Assembly (NCBI GenBank): GCA_029204225.1
Contig: MU832140.1
Span: 1 to 64,000 of the forward strand
DNA: 64,000 nucleotides
Source: Diphasiastrum complanatum
Taxonomy: Eukaryota; Streptophyta; Lycopodiopsida; Lycopodiales; Lycopodiaceae
Reading direction: 5' to 3'
The translations under genes and the position numbers were made by a program. Positions 20,971 to 31,551 of this stretch are shown one piece after another. The first letter of the stretch is position 1, and each line of letters starts with the position of its first letter. The notes below the pieces were generated by a model, which did not search any database, was not told the origin of the DNA, and was given only the letters and a program-made list of their open reading frames with translations.

Positions 20971-21317
20971 AAATTCTCTTTTGTGAGGCTCCACCATTTT
21001 CTTCATTAAAGTGTCAAAACTGATTTTACGGTCCTGAATAACTCTCCCGCCAGACATTCCAACTTTGTTATACCTTGCATTGCAACAAAAGTGCAACGTC
21101 CTCTTCTGAACTGCTATTGATAAGTTGTCTCTTGTTGACGTACGTCGTATCGAAATCATGAGAGTTTGATAGTTCGGACTGTCGAAGCCTTACCCTTGCC
21201 TTTTGAGGTTTTAAAACTGATGCTCGACAAAGATAACATCTCTACTGAAGAATATCTTTCATTCAACGAGATCATACAGCTTATAAGTCTTGTATGAAGA
21301 AGCATAACCAATGAAAC

Positions 21318-22061
21318 TGTTGGAGGGTTTGCGGATCCCAAGGCAATCCTAACCCTAGTTAATAAGTGAGAGGGATTTGGCACCCTGCGTGTGTAAGTCC
21401 AACCCAATGATCACATAGTTATTTGATTAATTAGAATGTTAATAAAAGGACTTTAGGCCTTTTTGCGAGACTTTTAATGTCGCAGGGCCTAAATGTCAAG
21501 TTAGTGAATAAAGTTGGGTTTCCCTCCAATTTTGATGGTTCCCACACTTTTTTAAATTTGAATAAAAAGAGAGGCAAGACTGGACCAATAGGATTCAGAG
21601 GCCAGGGTCCTCCTCTCTACTATAAAAAGGGACCAACTCGAGTTGCTCCTGATGTTCATTTCCTCATTTCAATAAAGCAGATTGGTTCTCTTTAGAAATG
21701 GATTAATGAATGTACTTGCTCTTCTTTTTTTTTCCTCCATTTCTCATGCTTCCTTTGTATTTGCTAATTGTTGGATTTGATCATTATTGGGATTGCTATT
21801 TCTTATGCTTTTTGTGAGAGAGAAAAGGAGAGAGAAAAGAGTAAGTTTCTATCATTGTTGTGGATTTAGGGTTAATGGAAGTAGGGTTAATGGATGTAGT
21901 GTTAATGGATGTTAGTGTTAGATCCTCCATTCATGTTGAAATTTGAACTATACTATCGCTCTCATGGGAACGAACCTCCGCGTGACAACTAACTCCGTCT
22001 CTTTGATGCTAGATTGACTAGATCTTGGATTCAGGTTAGGCAAGGAAAGAAACCCACTACA
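21318..22061 (+). mobile_element. 5' LTR of gypsy family A (744 bp)
   Basis: It starts TGTTGGAGGG and ends CCCACTACA. It has a TATA-like CTATAAAAAGGGACC at about 21621 and AATAAAGCAG at about 21671. A near-identical copy lies in reverse orientation at 40689-41416, and a fragment at 50141-50370. An Asp-tRNA-like primer site follows at 22066, which fixes the orientation as plus. Confidence 0.92.
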
Positions 22062-22065
22062 ATTT

Positions 22066-22083
22066 TAGCGCCGATGCTAGGGA
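22066..22083 (+). other. primer-binding site, Asp tRNA-like
   Basis: TAGCGCCGATGCTAGGGA matches 14 of 18 bases of TGGCGCCGTTGCCGGGGA, the primer site of Athila/Tat-type gypsy elements (complementary to aspartate tRNA). It lies four bases after the LTR end. Confidence 0.75.
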
Positions 22084-23274
22084 GCTACGCCAATTTTTCA
22101 GTTTGCAGCATGTTTGGTTGATGGTTAGCTTGCATTAGGCATCTTGTCGTGGCATGAATAGTGTTAAATCTGCATTGTAGGGTTAGTTTGGGATTGATTT
22201 TGCTAGATTTGAGTGGATTTGCTTGTTTGAAATCTAATCTGATTATTAAACAGGGAAAGCTATTCAGATCACCAATCTTAAGATCCATTTGGATCTGAGA
22301 TATCAGAAAAAATAACAAAAACCGGTCAAATCTGCCAAGTTTGGTCAAAAAGAGGCAAAAAGAGGCATCAGAGTTCAGAACTTTTTACCCTCTTTCAGGA
22401 TACCTTCGCCGAGTTTCAGACACCTTCGATTTTGTTTACAGAACCTTCAGTTTGAAGGGCAAAGATTAATTCCTAGTAGATTTCCAGAAACATCAGAAAA
22501 ACCACCAAAAAAATACCAAAATTTATCAAAACCCTAAGAAATACAGAAAAAGAACCTTCGCCCGATCCACTGTGCTTAGATGTGATTCAGATCTATCTGC
22601 TGTCAGGTCGACGAAGAATAATACCAAAAATAGAAAGGTTTTCAGAGGATCAGTTGTCATAGTCATATTTTTGCCAAAAAAGTCACTTTTTTGCAAAATT
22701 ACCAGTTCTTGATCCTTCGCCAAAACCTTCGCTGAGTTTTTAGAGCATTCTATTTATAGAAAAATACTATTTTTGAGTTTGGCGAAGATTCATTTTGATC
22801 AGATCACAAAAAAAATCTGATTTTTACCCTCGCCAGATTACAAAAACTGTATTTTCTTGTGTCAGAAACCTTCGTCCGGTTGACCATAGTTTTATCTGTG
22901 TCAGATCTTCCATCTGAGAAGTCGACGAACGTTATTTCCCAAGAAATTGCCAGAAAAGTGTTTAGAGAATTTTTATCCCAAAATAGCACTGTTGAACCTT
23001 TGCCGAGACAACCTTCGCCAGTCCTATTTTTAGTTTCTGATTTTCCAGATCAAGGCTCTGTCAAAATTTGGATCAAATCTGATATATTCTAAATTGGACT
23101 CTGAGAGATTTATCATTTTTGAGAAGTATCGATTGATCGAATTTTGGGTAGTTTTTCATCATATAGAATCTGATTTTTGAAAAGTGGAATAGAGCTAGTA
23201 GATCTAATCTGAGATAGTTTTTTTGGAAAAATCTATATCCAATCTCATTATCAATTTGATCTAAATTTGTAAAG
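22084..23274 (+). mobile_element. leader of gypsy family A with CCTTCGCC words
   Basis: The 1.2-kb leader between primer site and gag ATG has no long frame. It repeats CCTTCG(C/T)C-type words (about 22404, 22428, 22555, 22714, 22869, 23010 and others), often followed by GA or AG. The same words occur in sense orientation in the spacer at 44590-44910. Confidence 0.8.
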
Positions 23275-23394
23275 ATGGTTGCCCCTGGAGCTGCTCCTAG
23301 AGGTGCTCCTCAGGAGGTCAATCCAATTATTGTTAGAAGAGCACCCCGATTGGATCTACCCACATATAATGGATTAACAGATCCAATGATAATT
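23275..23394 (+). pseudogene. gag start of gypsy family A, truncated
   Basis: An ATG at 23275 opens MVAPGAAPRGAPQEVNP and PRLDLPTYNGLTDP, the proline-rich start and first capsid strand of a plant gypsy gag. Homology stops at about 23395, where unrelated DNA begins. Confidence 0.75.
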
Positions 23395-23395
23395 C

Positions 23396-23860
23396 AATAT
23401 AATTTTAAGCTCCATGTCATCATGTAAATAAAAACCGTGAATGGATCCTTTTACTTTTGCATCAACAATCTCTATGTTAGTATTTACAATTAGCCCATCT
23501 GGCCTAGGCAATAGCTCCACCATCCTCTTGTACATGGAGTTAACAATGGAATGGGTGGCATTCAAGGATTCATTGTCATGCACATAGGTGTGCAACTTCC
23601 AGTAGAATCCACTTTTAAAGATATTACGTGCATGCTCCAATGTTGCTGCCAACAAATGACAAGCAATGAATTACTAGAATCTATAAGAGTTTCCAAAAAA
23701 CAAATCTTACAAAAAAAATTTATCTTACTTTGCACAGTATGGGATGATGAACATTGATGCCTCCTTGCTTGTGCGCCTGAAGAGCCTTCTGGATTTCCTC
23801 TCTTTATGCAACAGATGCTCAAAAAATGGAGATACAACAAAAATCTCCTTCGTGACTATA
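23396..23860 (-). pseudogene. possible captured host-gene exons
   Basis: On the minus strand an exon-like piece (EEIQKALQAHKQGGINVHHP, about 23805-23735) ends at GTAAGATA, and a second, longer frame follows the acceptor TTTGTTGGCAG at about 23657 (ARNIFKSGFYWKLHTY, MYKRMVELLPRPDGL, to about 23395). Splice sites look good, but the best frames of the two pieces do not join in phase. I do not recognise the protein. It may be a gene fragment carried by an element, or a local host exon pair. Confidence 0.3.
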
Positions 23861-24396
23861 TGTCAGAAATAGGATGGATAAATTGCAGCAGAAACTCCTA
23901 TTTTCAATACATGACTATGCCTATCAAAAATTGAACAAAGCAGTAGTAATGAAAATCACATTCAATCTTTAGCAACTAACTTTGAAAATTCTAGATACTA
24001 ATTGATTACGTAGCCAAACATAAAATTTTGAATTCTCAGACAATTTCTATCAGTTACAAAAACAATACAGAGATGCATGCATTCTGACATATACTGAACG
24101 CAATAAGAAGATAGTATTGATTCAGAAAAACAAAATCAGATGCTAATGAGCGCAAAACAATAGCGGATAGAAATCGCACCTCTAAGTTGTCTCTGAGTAA
24201 TTGAGAATAAGTTTGCTAATAAACAGCTTTGCTGATAAGCGATAGCACAATAGCAACTCTAAAATAAATCTCTAAAAGAATGAGCTAGAATGCTCAAGAG
24301 AGTTCAAGCTTGAAAGCTTGATAGAGAGCTAACTACAATACTTTCTGATTGTGAATGATTAGCTTGATAAGAGCGCAGGAAGCGTCATGTAATAAA
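23861..24396 (-). mobile_element. 3' LTR of a copia element (minus)
   Basis: This 536-bp segment is repeated at 25331-25856 in the same orientation, with shared words such as CATGACTATGCCTATC and TATCAAAAATTGAACAAAGC. On the minus strand it ends ...CTGACA. The bases flanking the two LTRs do not form a target duplication. Confidence 0.88.
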
Positions 24397-25130
24397 ACTC
24401 ACATCTGACCTCAGTGCTTTGATTCGTTTGCCAGTTTGATTCTCAACATGCTCTTTGAATTGTCTAAATTTGACAAAAGCCTCTGATTTCTATTTAATGA
24501 AATAAACAACTGTTCTTCTGGAGAATTCGTCAATAAAAGTAATGAAATACTATGCATCTAGCAATGAGGGAGTTTGCATAGGTCCACGTATATCTGTATG
24601 AACAACATCTAACAAATCTTTGCTACATGCCTATGGTTTGATCTAAAAGGAATCCTAGTCTGCTTTCCAAGGATGCAGCTATGATAGATAGGGAGATCGA
24701 CCTTACCAGAAGGATAGTCAAGATCAATAACCATGGATTGTCTAGACATGTTCAAAACATATGTATAATTTAAGTGTCCTAAGCGATGATGCCATAAGAA
24801 TGCTTTATTATCTAGAACAAAGGTTTTCAAGACTTGACTAGACTCAGAATAACAATGTGCCAATCTATATAAATAACTCTGCCTCTTGCCAAGTGAAAGG
24901 ATCTTATTACTCCTATCAATAATTTTGCATTGACCAGATTTGAATTCTACCTTATGACCTAGATCTGTAATTCTACTTACTGATAACAGATTTGTAGAGA
25001 ATTTAGAAACATATAAGACCTTTGATAGTAATTTGAATTGATCATGCTGAAATCGCAATCTTATAATACCTTCACCTAAGATGTAGTAATGCCAACAACA
25101 GGAAATCAATTCTCTGATATTGAAAGGTCG
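24397..25130 (-). pseudogene. copia protease tail, GAG-pre-integrase and integrase start
   Basis: The minus-strand frame reads LLSVSRITDLGHKVEF (end of protease region), LWHHRLGHLNYTYV and CILGKQTRIPF (GAG-pre-integrase domain), then, with stops, the first third of the integrase core (VVHTDIRGPMQTPS, FIDEFSRRTVVYF, GKRIKALRSD). It then hits the LTR at 24396. All RT and RNase H are absent, so an internal deletion has joined integrase to the 3' LTR. Gag is also missing on the other side. Confidence 0.88.
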
Positions 25131-25318
25131 AACGAACTGAAGAGTTTGATATCAATTTGATATTGTGAAACATATCAGGTATTAGAGCTTTCGCTCTTAT
25201 ATCCAAATAGTATTAGGCCCTGATAAAAATCACAAGTTTGATACCGTGATGATTCAGATAAAGAAGTAGTGATCTAGCACTGATACTATGGAAGAATGTT
25301 CTGATACCATATAGGTAC
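25131..25318 (-). mobile_element. leader of the copia element with repeated primer-site-like words
   Basis: TGGTATCAG-like words recur on the minus strand (ATGGTATCAGAAC near 25301, ATAGTATCAGTGC near 25280, CGGTATCAAAC near 25240). No frame is supported. Confidence 0.5.
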
Positions 25319-25330
25319 GCTCTAATACCA
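25319..25330 (-). other. primer-binding site, initiator Met tRNA
   Basis: On the minus strand TGGTATTAGAGC directly abuts the LTR end TGACA; one mismatch to the consensus. Confidence 0.85.
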
Positions 25331-25856
25331 TGTCAAAAATAGGATGAATAAATTGCAGCAGAAGCTCCTACTTCCAATGCATGACTATGCCTATCAAAAA
25401 TTGAACAAAGCAGTAGTGATGAAAATCATGTTCGATCTTTAGCAACTAACTTTGAAAATCCTAGATACTAAGTGAACATAAAGTATTGAATTCTCAGACA
25501 ATTTCTATCAGTTACAAAAGCAATACAGAGATGCATGCATTTTGACATATACTGAATGCAATAAGAAGATAGTATTGATTCAGAAAAACAAAATCAGATG
25601 CTAATGAGTGCAAAACAATAGCTGATAGAAACCGCACACTCTAAGCTGTCTCTAAGTAACTAAGAATAAGTCTGATAATAAGCAGCTTTGCTGATAAGCA
25701 GTAGCGCAATAGCAACTCTAATATAAATCTCTAAAAGACTGATCTAGAATGCTCAAGAGAGTTCAAGCTCGAAAGCTTGATAGAGAGCTAACTACAATAC
25801 TTTTTTATTGTTAATGATCTGCTTGATAAGAGTGCAGGAAATGACATGTAATAACA
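25331..25856 (-). mobile_element. 5' LTR of a copia element (minus)
   Basis: 526-bp partner of the LTR at 23861-24396; on the minus strand it runs TGTTATTACATG ... TTTTTGACA and is followed by the primer site at 25319-25330. Confidence 0.9.
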
Positions 25857-27380
25857 CTCAGCCCCTTCAAAATTCGCAATGTTGATGCGTCGCTTCATAA
25901 CTTCTTCACTTAATGATTGAGAAAAAGTATGAATATGAACAGCTATATATACTAAGCAATTAGGTCGTCAAATGCAATTGCCAGTTGGCTAGTGTCCGTT
26001 GGCATTCATCCATGTTAACAGATTCCAGAGAATCCCTAGATGCCGAGCCAAGCCGAAAACACAGAATACCTCTCACCCATGACCGAGGAGGTCTCAGAAG
26101 GAGGAGAGCAGAAGAAGCTGAGAGTCGAGCATGAGAGCCGAGAAATTACTAGCTAGGATGATAGTGAAATATCTATGTGAGCTTACATGGTGTATCTCAG
26201 AGAAGGAACGACCATGTAGGAGCTAGTCATATTTCCTAGGCTTTGTAAATAAATGTAGACCCCCCTTAAATTAGTTAGAGTGAGCCACCTTTTGATGTCG
26301 GACCTTTAGTGGAAGGGCAAATTCCACATGTAATTTCTAATTTGGTGAAATTACCACTTGGGCTCCACATGGGCAGCCTTCTTGCTTATTTAAGGGCTCC
26401 CCTCTCTTTGAGGGAGCTTTGAATGTATTGTCAAGTTCTCTTGAGCAAATAAAGAAGATCCTCCACGATTTCCTGATAATTGCTAAGCTCCTTGTTCATG
26501 GCAATGTTCTTGAGTGAAGTTTCTATGAGCATGCTTGATTTCCTTGCATTGTGGATTAACTAGTTTCTTTCTTTCTTGTTTCTTTCTTAGTTGTGAATTA
26601 GGATTCATTTCTTGTTTGTGGAATAAGGTAGGAATCAGCACTCAAGTAAACTAAACAGACTGGAATAGTGGTGTAGATCTTGCATACTTTCTTACATTCC
26701 AGTTCTTGATTGTTCTTGAGCAATCTAGGCATCAAGAAATGAGTGTTTCTTGATTCTTAGACTGTTAAAATGTTGCTAGGAATCTAGTTACTTGTTTCTT
26801 GGTCCTTGTTTCAGTAGTTAATCTTGTTCTTGATCGCTTTCTAATTTAGTAGATAGTGGTAGGGGATTGCTCACTGTTTCAGAACGTTGATCTTCTTGAG
26901 CTATGTCTGGTTACATGGCTGGTTAATGCATGTAGCTGAGTATTGGATCCGTGACTCCCACTGACAGGCTGGGAAATACACACTGCAACTTGAGTAACAC
27001 TTCTGTTTAGTAGCTGTTCTAATAAGAAGAAGATCCGTAAGAACTGTAACTACAGAAGAAAGAACGAAAAAGTAAAGAAACACAAAGAACCGTGTTCACA
27101 GATTTAGAGAATCTGTGAACATTTGGAGCCATTCCGCAGCTACACAGACATTAAACCACCCCAAACCATTCCGATCTGTGCAGCAAAACCATTGCTCTCA
27201 GGACTTCCACACCTCCATTACAGAGCTCACCACTTTCGTCCTGACTAACGCGAAGCTTAGTTCTCAACCGATGCTTCACACTCGTTCCCAAGTTGAGCCA
27301 CGACTCTTGTCTGGACCGGACTGCTACACATCAACTCTCGACTGAGCCACTACAGAACAATCCTGCCATGTCTTGAGTTA
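25857..27380 (+). mobile_element. probable 5' LTR region of gypsy family D
   Basis: The region has the marks of an LTR promoter and terminator: CTTATTTAAGGGC (about 26386), then GAGCAAATAAAGAAG (about 26445). It precedes the minisatellite-bearing leader of the element whose gag begins near 29190. The exact LTR ends and primer site were not found, and no second copy is in the window. No gene is supported in 25857-27380. Confidence 0.45.
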
Positions 27381-27393
27381 CATCTCAACTGAC

Positions 27394-28215
27394 GCATTTG
27401 CTCACGTCTTGACCAACGCTTTTGAGTCAGATCTCGACCGACAACCTCACGTCATATCTCGACCGACAGCTTCCGTTACAATCTCAATCGACGCATTTGC
27501 TCACGTCTTGACCGATGCTTTGAGTCAAATCTCGACCGATGACCTCACGTCAGATCGCGACCGACAGCTTCCATTACAATCTCAACCGATGCATTTGCTC
27601 ACATCTCGACCAACACTTTGAGTTAGATCTTGACCGATGACCTCACGTCAGATCTCGACCGACAGCTTCCGTTACAATCTCAACCGACGCATTTGCTCAC
27701 GTCTTGACCAACACTTTTGAGTCAGATCTCGACCAACGACCTCGCGTCATATCTCGAACGACAGCTTCCGTTACAATCTCAACCGTCGCATTTGCTCACG
27801 TCTCGACCGACGCTTTGAGTTAGATCTCGACTGACGACCTCGCGTCAGATCTTGACCGACAGCTTCAGTTACATCTCAACCGACGCATTTGCTCACATCT
27901 TGACCGACACTTCGTGTCAAATCTAGACCGATAGTTTCCGTTCCAATCTCGACCGGCGCTTCATGTCACATCTCAACCGATGACCTCGTATCAGATCTCG
28001 ACCGGCGCTTTGCATCAAATCTCAACCGACGTCCTCACGTCAGAACTCAACCGATGACCTCGTGTCAGAACTCAATTGACGACCTCGCGTCAGTTCTCGA
28101 CAAACGACCTCGTGTCAGAACTCGATCGACAACCTCGCGTCAGTTCTCAACTGACACCCTCGCGTCAGTTCTCGACCGACGAATGATCTCAGATCTCAAC
28201 CGACCCTTGAACCAT
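27394..28215 (+). repeat. minisatellite, 24-25 bp units in a ~98-bp higher order
   Basis: The word GCATTTGCTCAC recurs at 27394, 27493, 27591, 27689, 27788 and 27884, giving steps of 99, 98, 98, 99 and 96 bp. Each step holds four 24-25 bp units sharing the core TCTCGACCGACG. From about 27980 to 28215 the units continue without the higher order (GACCTCGCGTCAG units). It lies in the leader of gypsy family D. Confidence 0.92.
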
Positions 28216-29170
28216 TCAGACCATAATCAAACACACTACAATCATTGCAAACACCTTCCAACCATAACAATCACATTGCAACATAGTGACCACTCTGCAC
28301 CGTGAGAACTGCATTGAGCCGTAGGGAATACATCCAACAAAACCCCCATTGCTTCACTCTTTGCACCGCAGCCATCGTCAACAACAGCACCACAGCTATC
28401 ATAACAACCGCAAACACACAACTTCCACAATTGCACCGTCGGAACCGCAATCACATACCTTATATCTTCCAACGATAGCAACCGTATCGCAACTATCGCA
28501 CCACCCGTTTTTACCCATAGGAATAGTCATCCATCATAACCCATAGGCACTGTAATCTACCGTACCGTACGGATCGTGACCACCACAAACCACACTCATC
28601 CTTCGCAAACCGTTCAGACCACAATACACCGCAATTGCCCACAAACCATCGCAACCCATAGGGACCGCAATCCATCGCAAACTGTACGGACCGTAATCCA
28701 TCACAAACTGTACGGACTGCAAACCATCCCCACCCACTGCAATCCAATCATCTCCATTCTCACACCGTAGAAATAGCAACAACGCTCACACACATTCAAC
28801 CACATCCATCGTTCAGCCATAGTGGCCTTAGTCACCTCCAACCTGAGCGTCTTCACACCACAATCAACAATAACACCCACATTCAATCGTTCCACCGCAT
28901 TCATACGTATCAACCGCCAACTGGTCGATTTGCACTCGCATCAACCGTGGACCCGTAGCAACCGCATTCAATCGTTCCACTGCATTCATACGTATCAACC
29001 GCCAACTGGTCAATTTGCACTTGCATCAACCGTGGACCCGTAGCAACCGCATTCACTCGTTCCACCACATTCAACCGTATCAACCACCACTGGCATTGCA
29101 CTCGCATCAACCGCATTCCAACACCCGTATCCACCATAACAACAGTCCAAGAGCCTATTTCACAATCCTA
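28216..29170 (+). repeat. leader of gypsy family D with an 85-bp tandem repeat
   Basis: CGTATCAACCGCCAACTGG starts repeats at 28906 and 28991, and a partial third at 29076, an 85-bp period. To the left (28540-28740) short imperfect repeats of the CCGCAATCCATCGCAAAC type are found. The region is depleted in G on the plus strand. No frame with recognisable content. Confidence 0.75.
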
Positions 29171-29189
29171 CGGTATTGTACAAGTTGTT

Positions 29190-30506
29190 ATGGATCGTCC
29201 TTACGATCCGAATTCTATGGAGAACTATCCACCAGAGATGGTCTTCCCATCCACCAAACAAGCTGAGTCTATGCTCATAATTTGGTTCCTCGTTGGACTC
29301 CCACGATGGATAAGATGTGAACTTCATTCTAATGATGAATATACATCATTGAAACAAGCCATGTCTGATGCCATTCGAGAGGAAGATGAGGGCTCTGATG
29401 TCGATGAACCATGTGAACGGAGAGCACATCGTGCTGTCCAAGAAGCTCGACCAAACAACGAAACTCGAGAACAGTTGTGGAAAACACAGATGGAGTTGCT
29501 TAACCAGCAACACCAACAACAAATGGAGAAACTCACGAAAGAGTTTCAAAACACTCTTAAGTCTATCCAGAGTTTGATGTTGGGTCAGTTACCCACTAGC
29601 CAAATCCACCATAGATGAGAGAACATGTGGTGCCCTCACTATCGAGGTGCACACACTGGCAATGAGTGCACTTCATACCAACCAGTCCCAGATACTTCCT
29701 TGATCAAATGAAACATCTACGACTTTATGGGACATACCTCTCTTTATTGCTATTATAACCCGAGGAACCAGCCTCACAACCAGTCAGGAGGACATACTCA
29801 ACCTCCTCGACAACCGTTTGTTTCACAAAACCAACACACGCACTACCAACCACGAAACAACCAAGTCCATATACAAGAGTTGCCCAGACAACCTAGACAT
29901 GAATCTCAACAACAACTGGCGCTCTTAGGACCACCTCCAAGAGGACAACCAGATCTAGGACCACCAAAACATAGAAATCCTTGAGAGTCTACACAAACAC
30001 ATCTTGTTGAAAACTCCTACGATCAGTCCTATCATCAAGATACAACACTTCCATCTGTTAGCTCTCAACATTATCAAACCGACAACTCATGCTCATGCAA
30101 ACGAGATGAGTATTCAACACCACCAGAAAATCCAGCACAGCTAGCCATCCAAGATGGTTATGCTATTGCCACAGGCCCAATGAGCAACCGCTGTTTTATT
30201 TGTGGTGAAACGGGAGATTTCATGGCTGACTATAAAGTTAAAAACCAATACTATGAGGAATGTCCCAACTGTGTCCGTAAACATAGTTTCAAGGATTGTC
30301 CTAAACAACCTAACAAAATTCTTTCAGCATGTCATATCTCATCCGAACCTGTTAGAGTTCTCACTAGAGCACAACGCCAACAACAAGAACAGCATCAAAA
30401 TAATGTCAAATCAACTGACCCCCAGGGAAGCCACTTGATGGCTTCCACATTACCAAAAGATTACCTAGACCCAAAAGTGGAACAACAGCAATACAATGAG
30501 TTTTGA
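29190..30506 (+). pseudogene. gypsy family D gag
   Basis: The frame holds a capsid C-terminal part (LHSNDEYTSLKQAMSDAIRE), parallel to the LKRHNEY...DDAIREEDE region of family A, then a glutamine-rich coiled coil (QHQQQMEKLTKEFQNTL), a stop at about 29616, and degenerate zinc knuckles (WCPHYRGAHTGNEC near 29627; CFICGETGDFMADY and CPNCVRKHSFKDC near 30190-30300). Stops near 29710 and 29982 break it. The N-terminal capsid half is absent. Confidence 0.85.
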
Positions 30507-30755
30507 GATGAGTTTTTGCGAGAGGAAGAACATACAGAAAGTCTGTTATCAACTCATATCCCTGAAAAGTAGCAATCCCTACAAGGACTTGAAGTATTTT
30601 TTGACCTCCTGCAAACTCAACTCACCATGCCATTTCATACCGCAATAAAATCCTTCATTGGGCTTCAACGTTATATCCCACAAAATTTCTAGCTGCCTAC
30701 TATTCTTGATAAACAGCGAAAAACAGAAGAGATTTTTGAAATTCCCCAGAAACCT

Positions 30756-31115
30756 ATGAATCTGTTGAATATAGGTGTTGCTAAGGGGACTAGCATCACC
30801 CTACCTTTGTCCTATAAAGACTATTTTGTAGTATCTGCTATCCTAGATAGCGGATCAGACATTAATATAATGGCTTTGTCATTGGCCTTTAAGTCATGGG
30901 GCTTCCATACCCTCAATCAACCACGATATAAACTTCGCATGGCTGATCAACGAGTTACTGACCTTGCTGGTCATTTATCAAATATAAAAGTTCGCATAGC
31001 AAGTGTCAAATTTGTGATAGATTGTGTCATCTTAGATTTACCAAAAGATAACAATACATATAAACTCCTTCTTGGTACACCCTGGCTCCAGATGGCAGGT
31101 GTTGTCCAAGACTAG
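30756..31115 (+). pseudogene. gypsy family D aspartic protease
   Basis: The frame contains the active-site motif AILDSGSDINIM (about 30838), then KLRMADQRVTDLAGH and LLGTPWLQMAGVVQD, which is the full length of a retropepsin domain (about 110 residues). It ends at a TAG at about 31113, and the linker beyond is interrupted by several stops. Confidence 0.88.
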
Positions 31116-31551
31116 AAGCATAGCAAAATTACCTTTGGTAACCATGATAAACGAGTCACGATTGACTCAACAGGCCATGTCAAGCCCGCCAAGGTATACG
31201 ATGATTATAATCCACAACATATGATGAATCAGATAGCGTTCCGATCCAGCCAAAAGGTCACTATACAAGATCCACAAACATAATCAATTGGGGTCATACA
31301 CTAGCCACTATGGATTGTATTGATTCCAATTGATGGCATATCGAAACTGCTGCAGCAGATGTGGATATTCTCCCATCCTCTATAGACATTGACACACCCA
31401 TCATCCCACTTATGATGATTGATCCGATTCCTATAGCGTGGTGCCCAAGAGAACCTAGTGTCTCTACAGCCGATGTTTCGGAAGATATTCTTTCCATGGA
31501 TGATATCTAGATGCACAACCTTATCCGCCAAAATCAATTCCTAATAAGATA

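Noticed and set aside
23861-25856. Target-site duplication of the deleted copia element
   Set aside because: The five bases at the outer ends (CTATA left, CTCAG right) do not match.
27394-28215. CRISPR-like array of short repeats
   Set aside because: Repeats are diverged and contiguous without unique spacers, inside a plant retroelement leader; it is a minisatellite.
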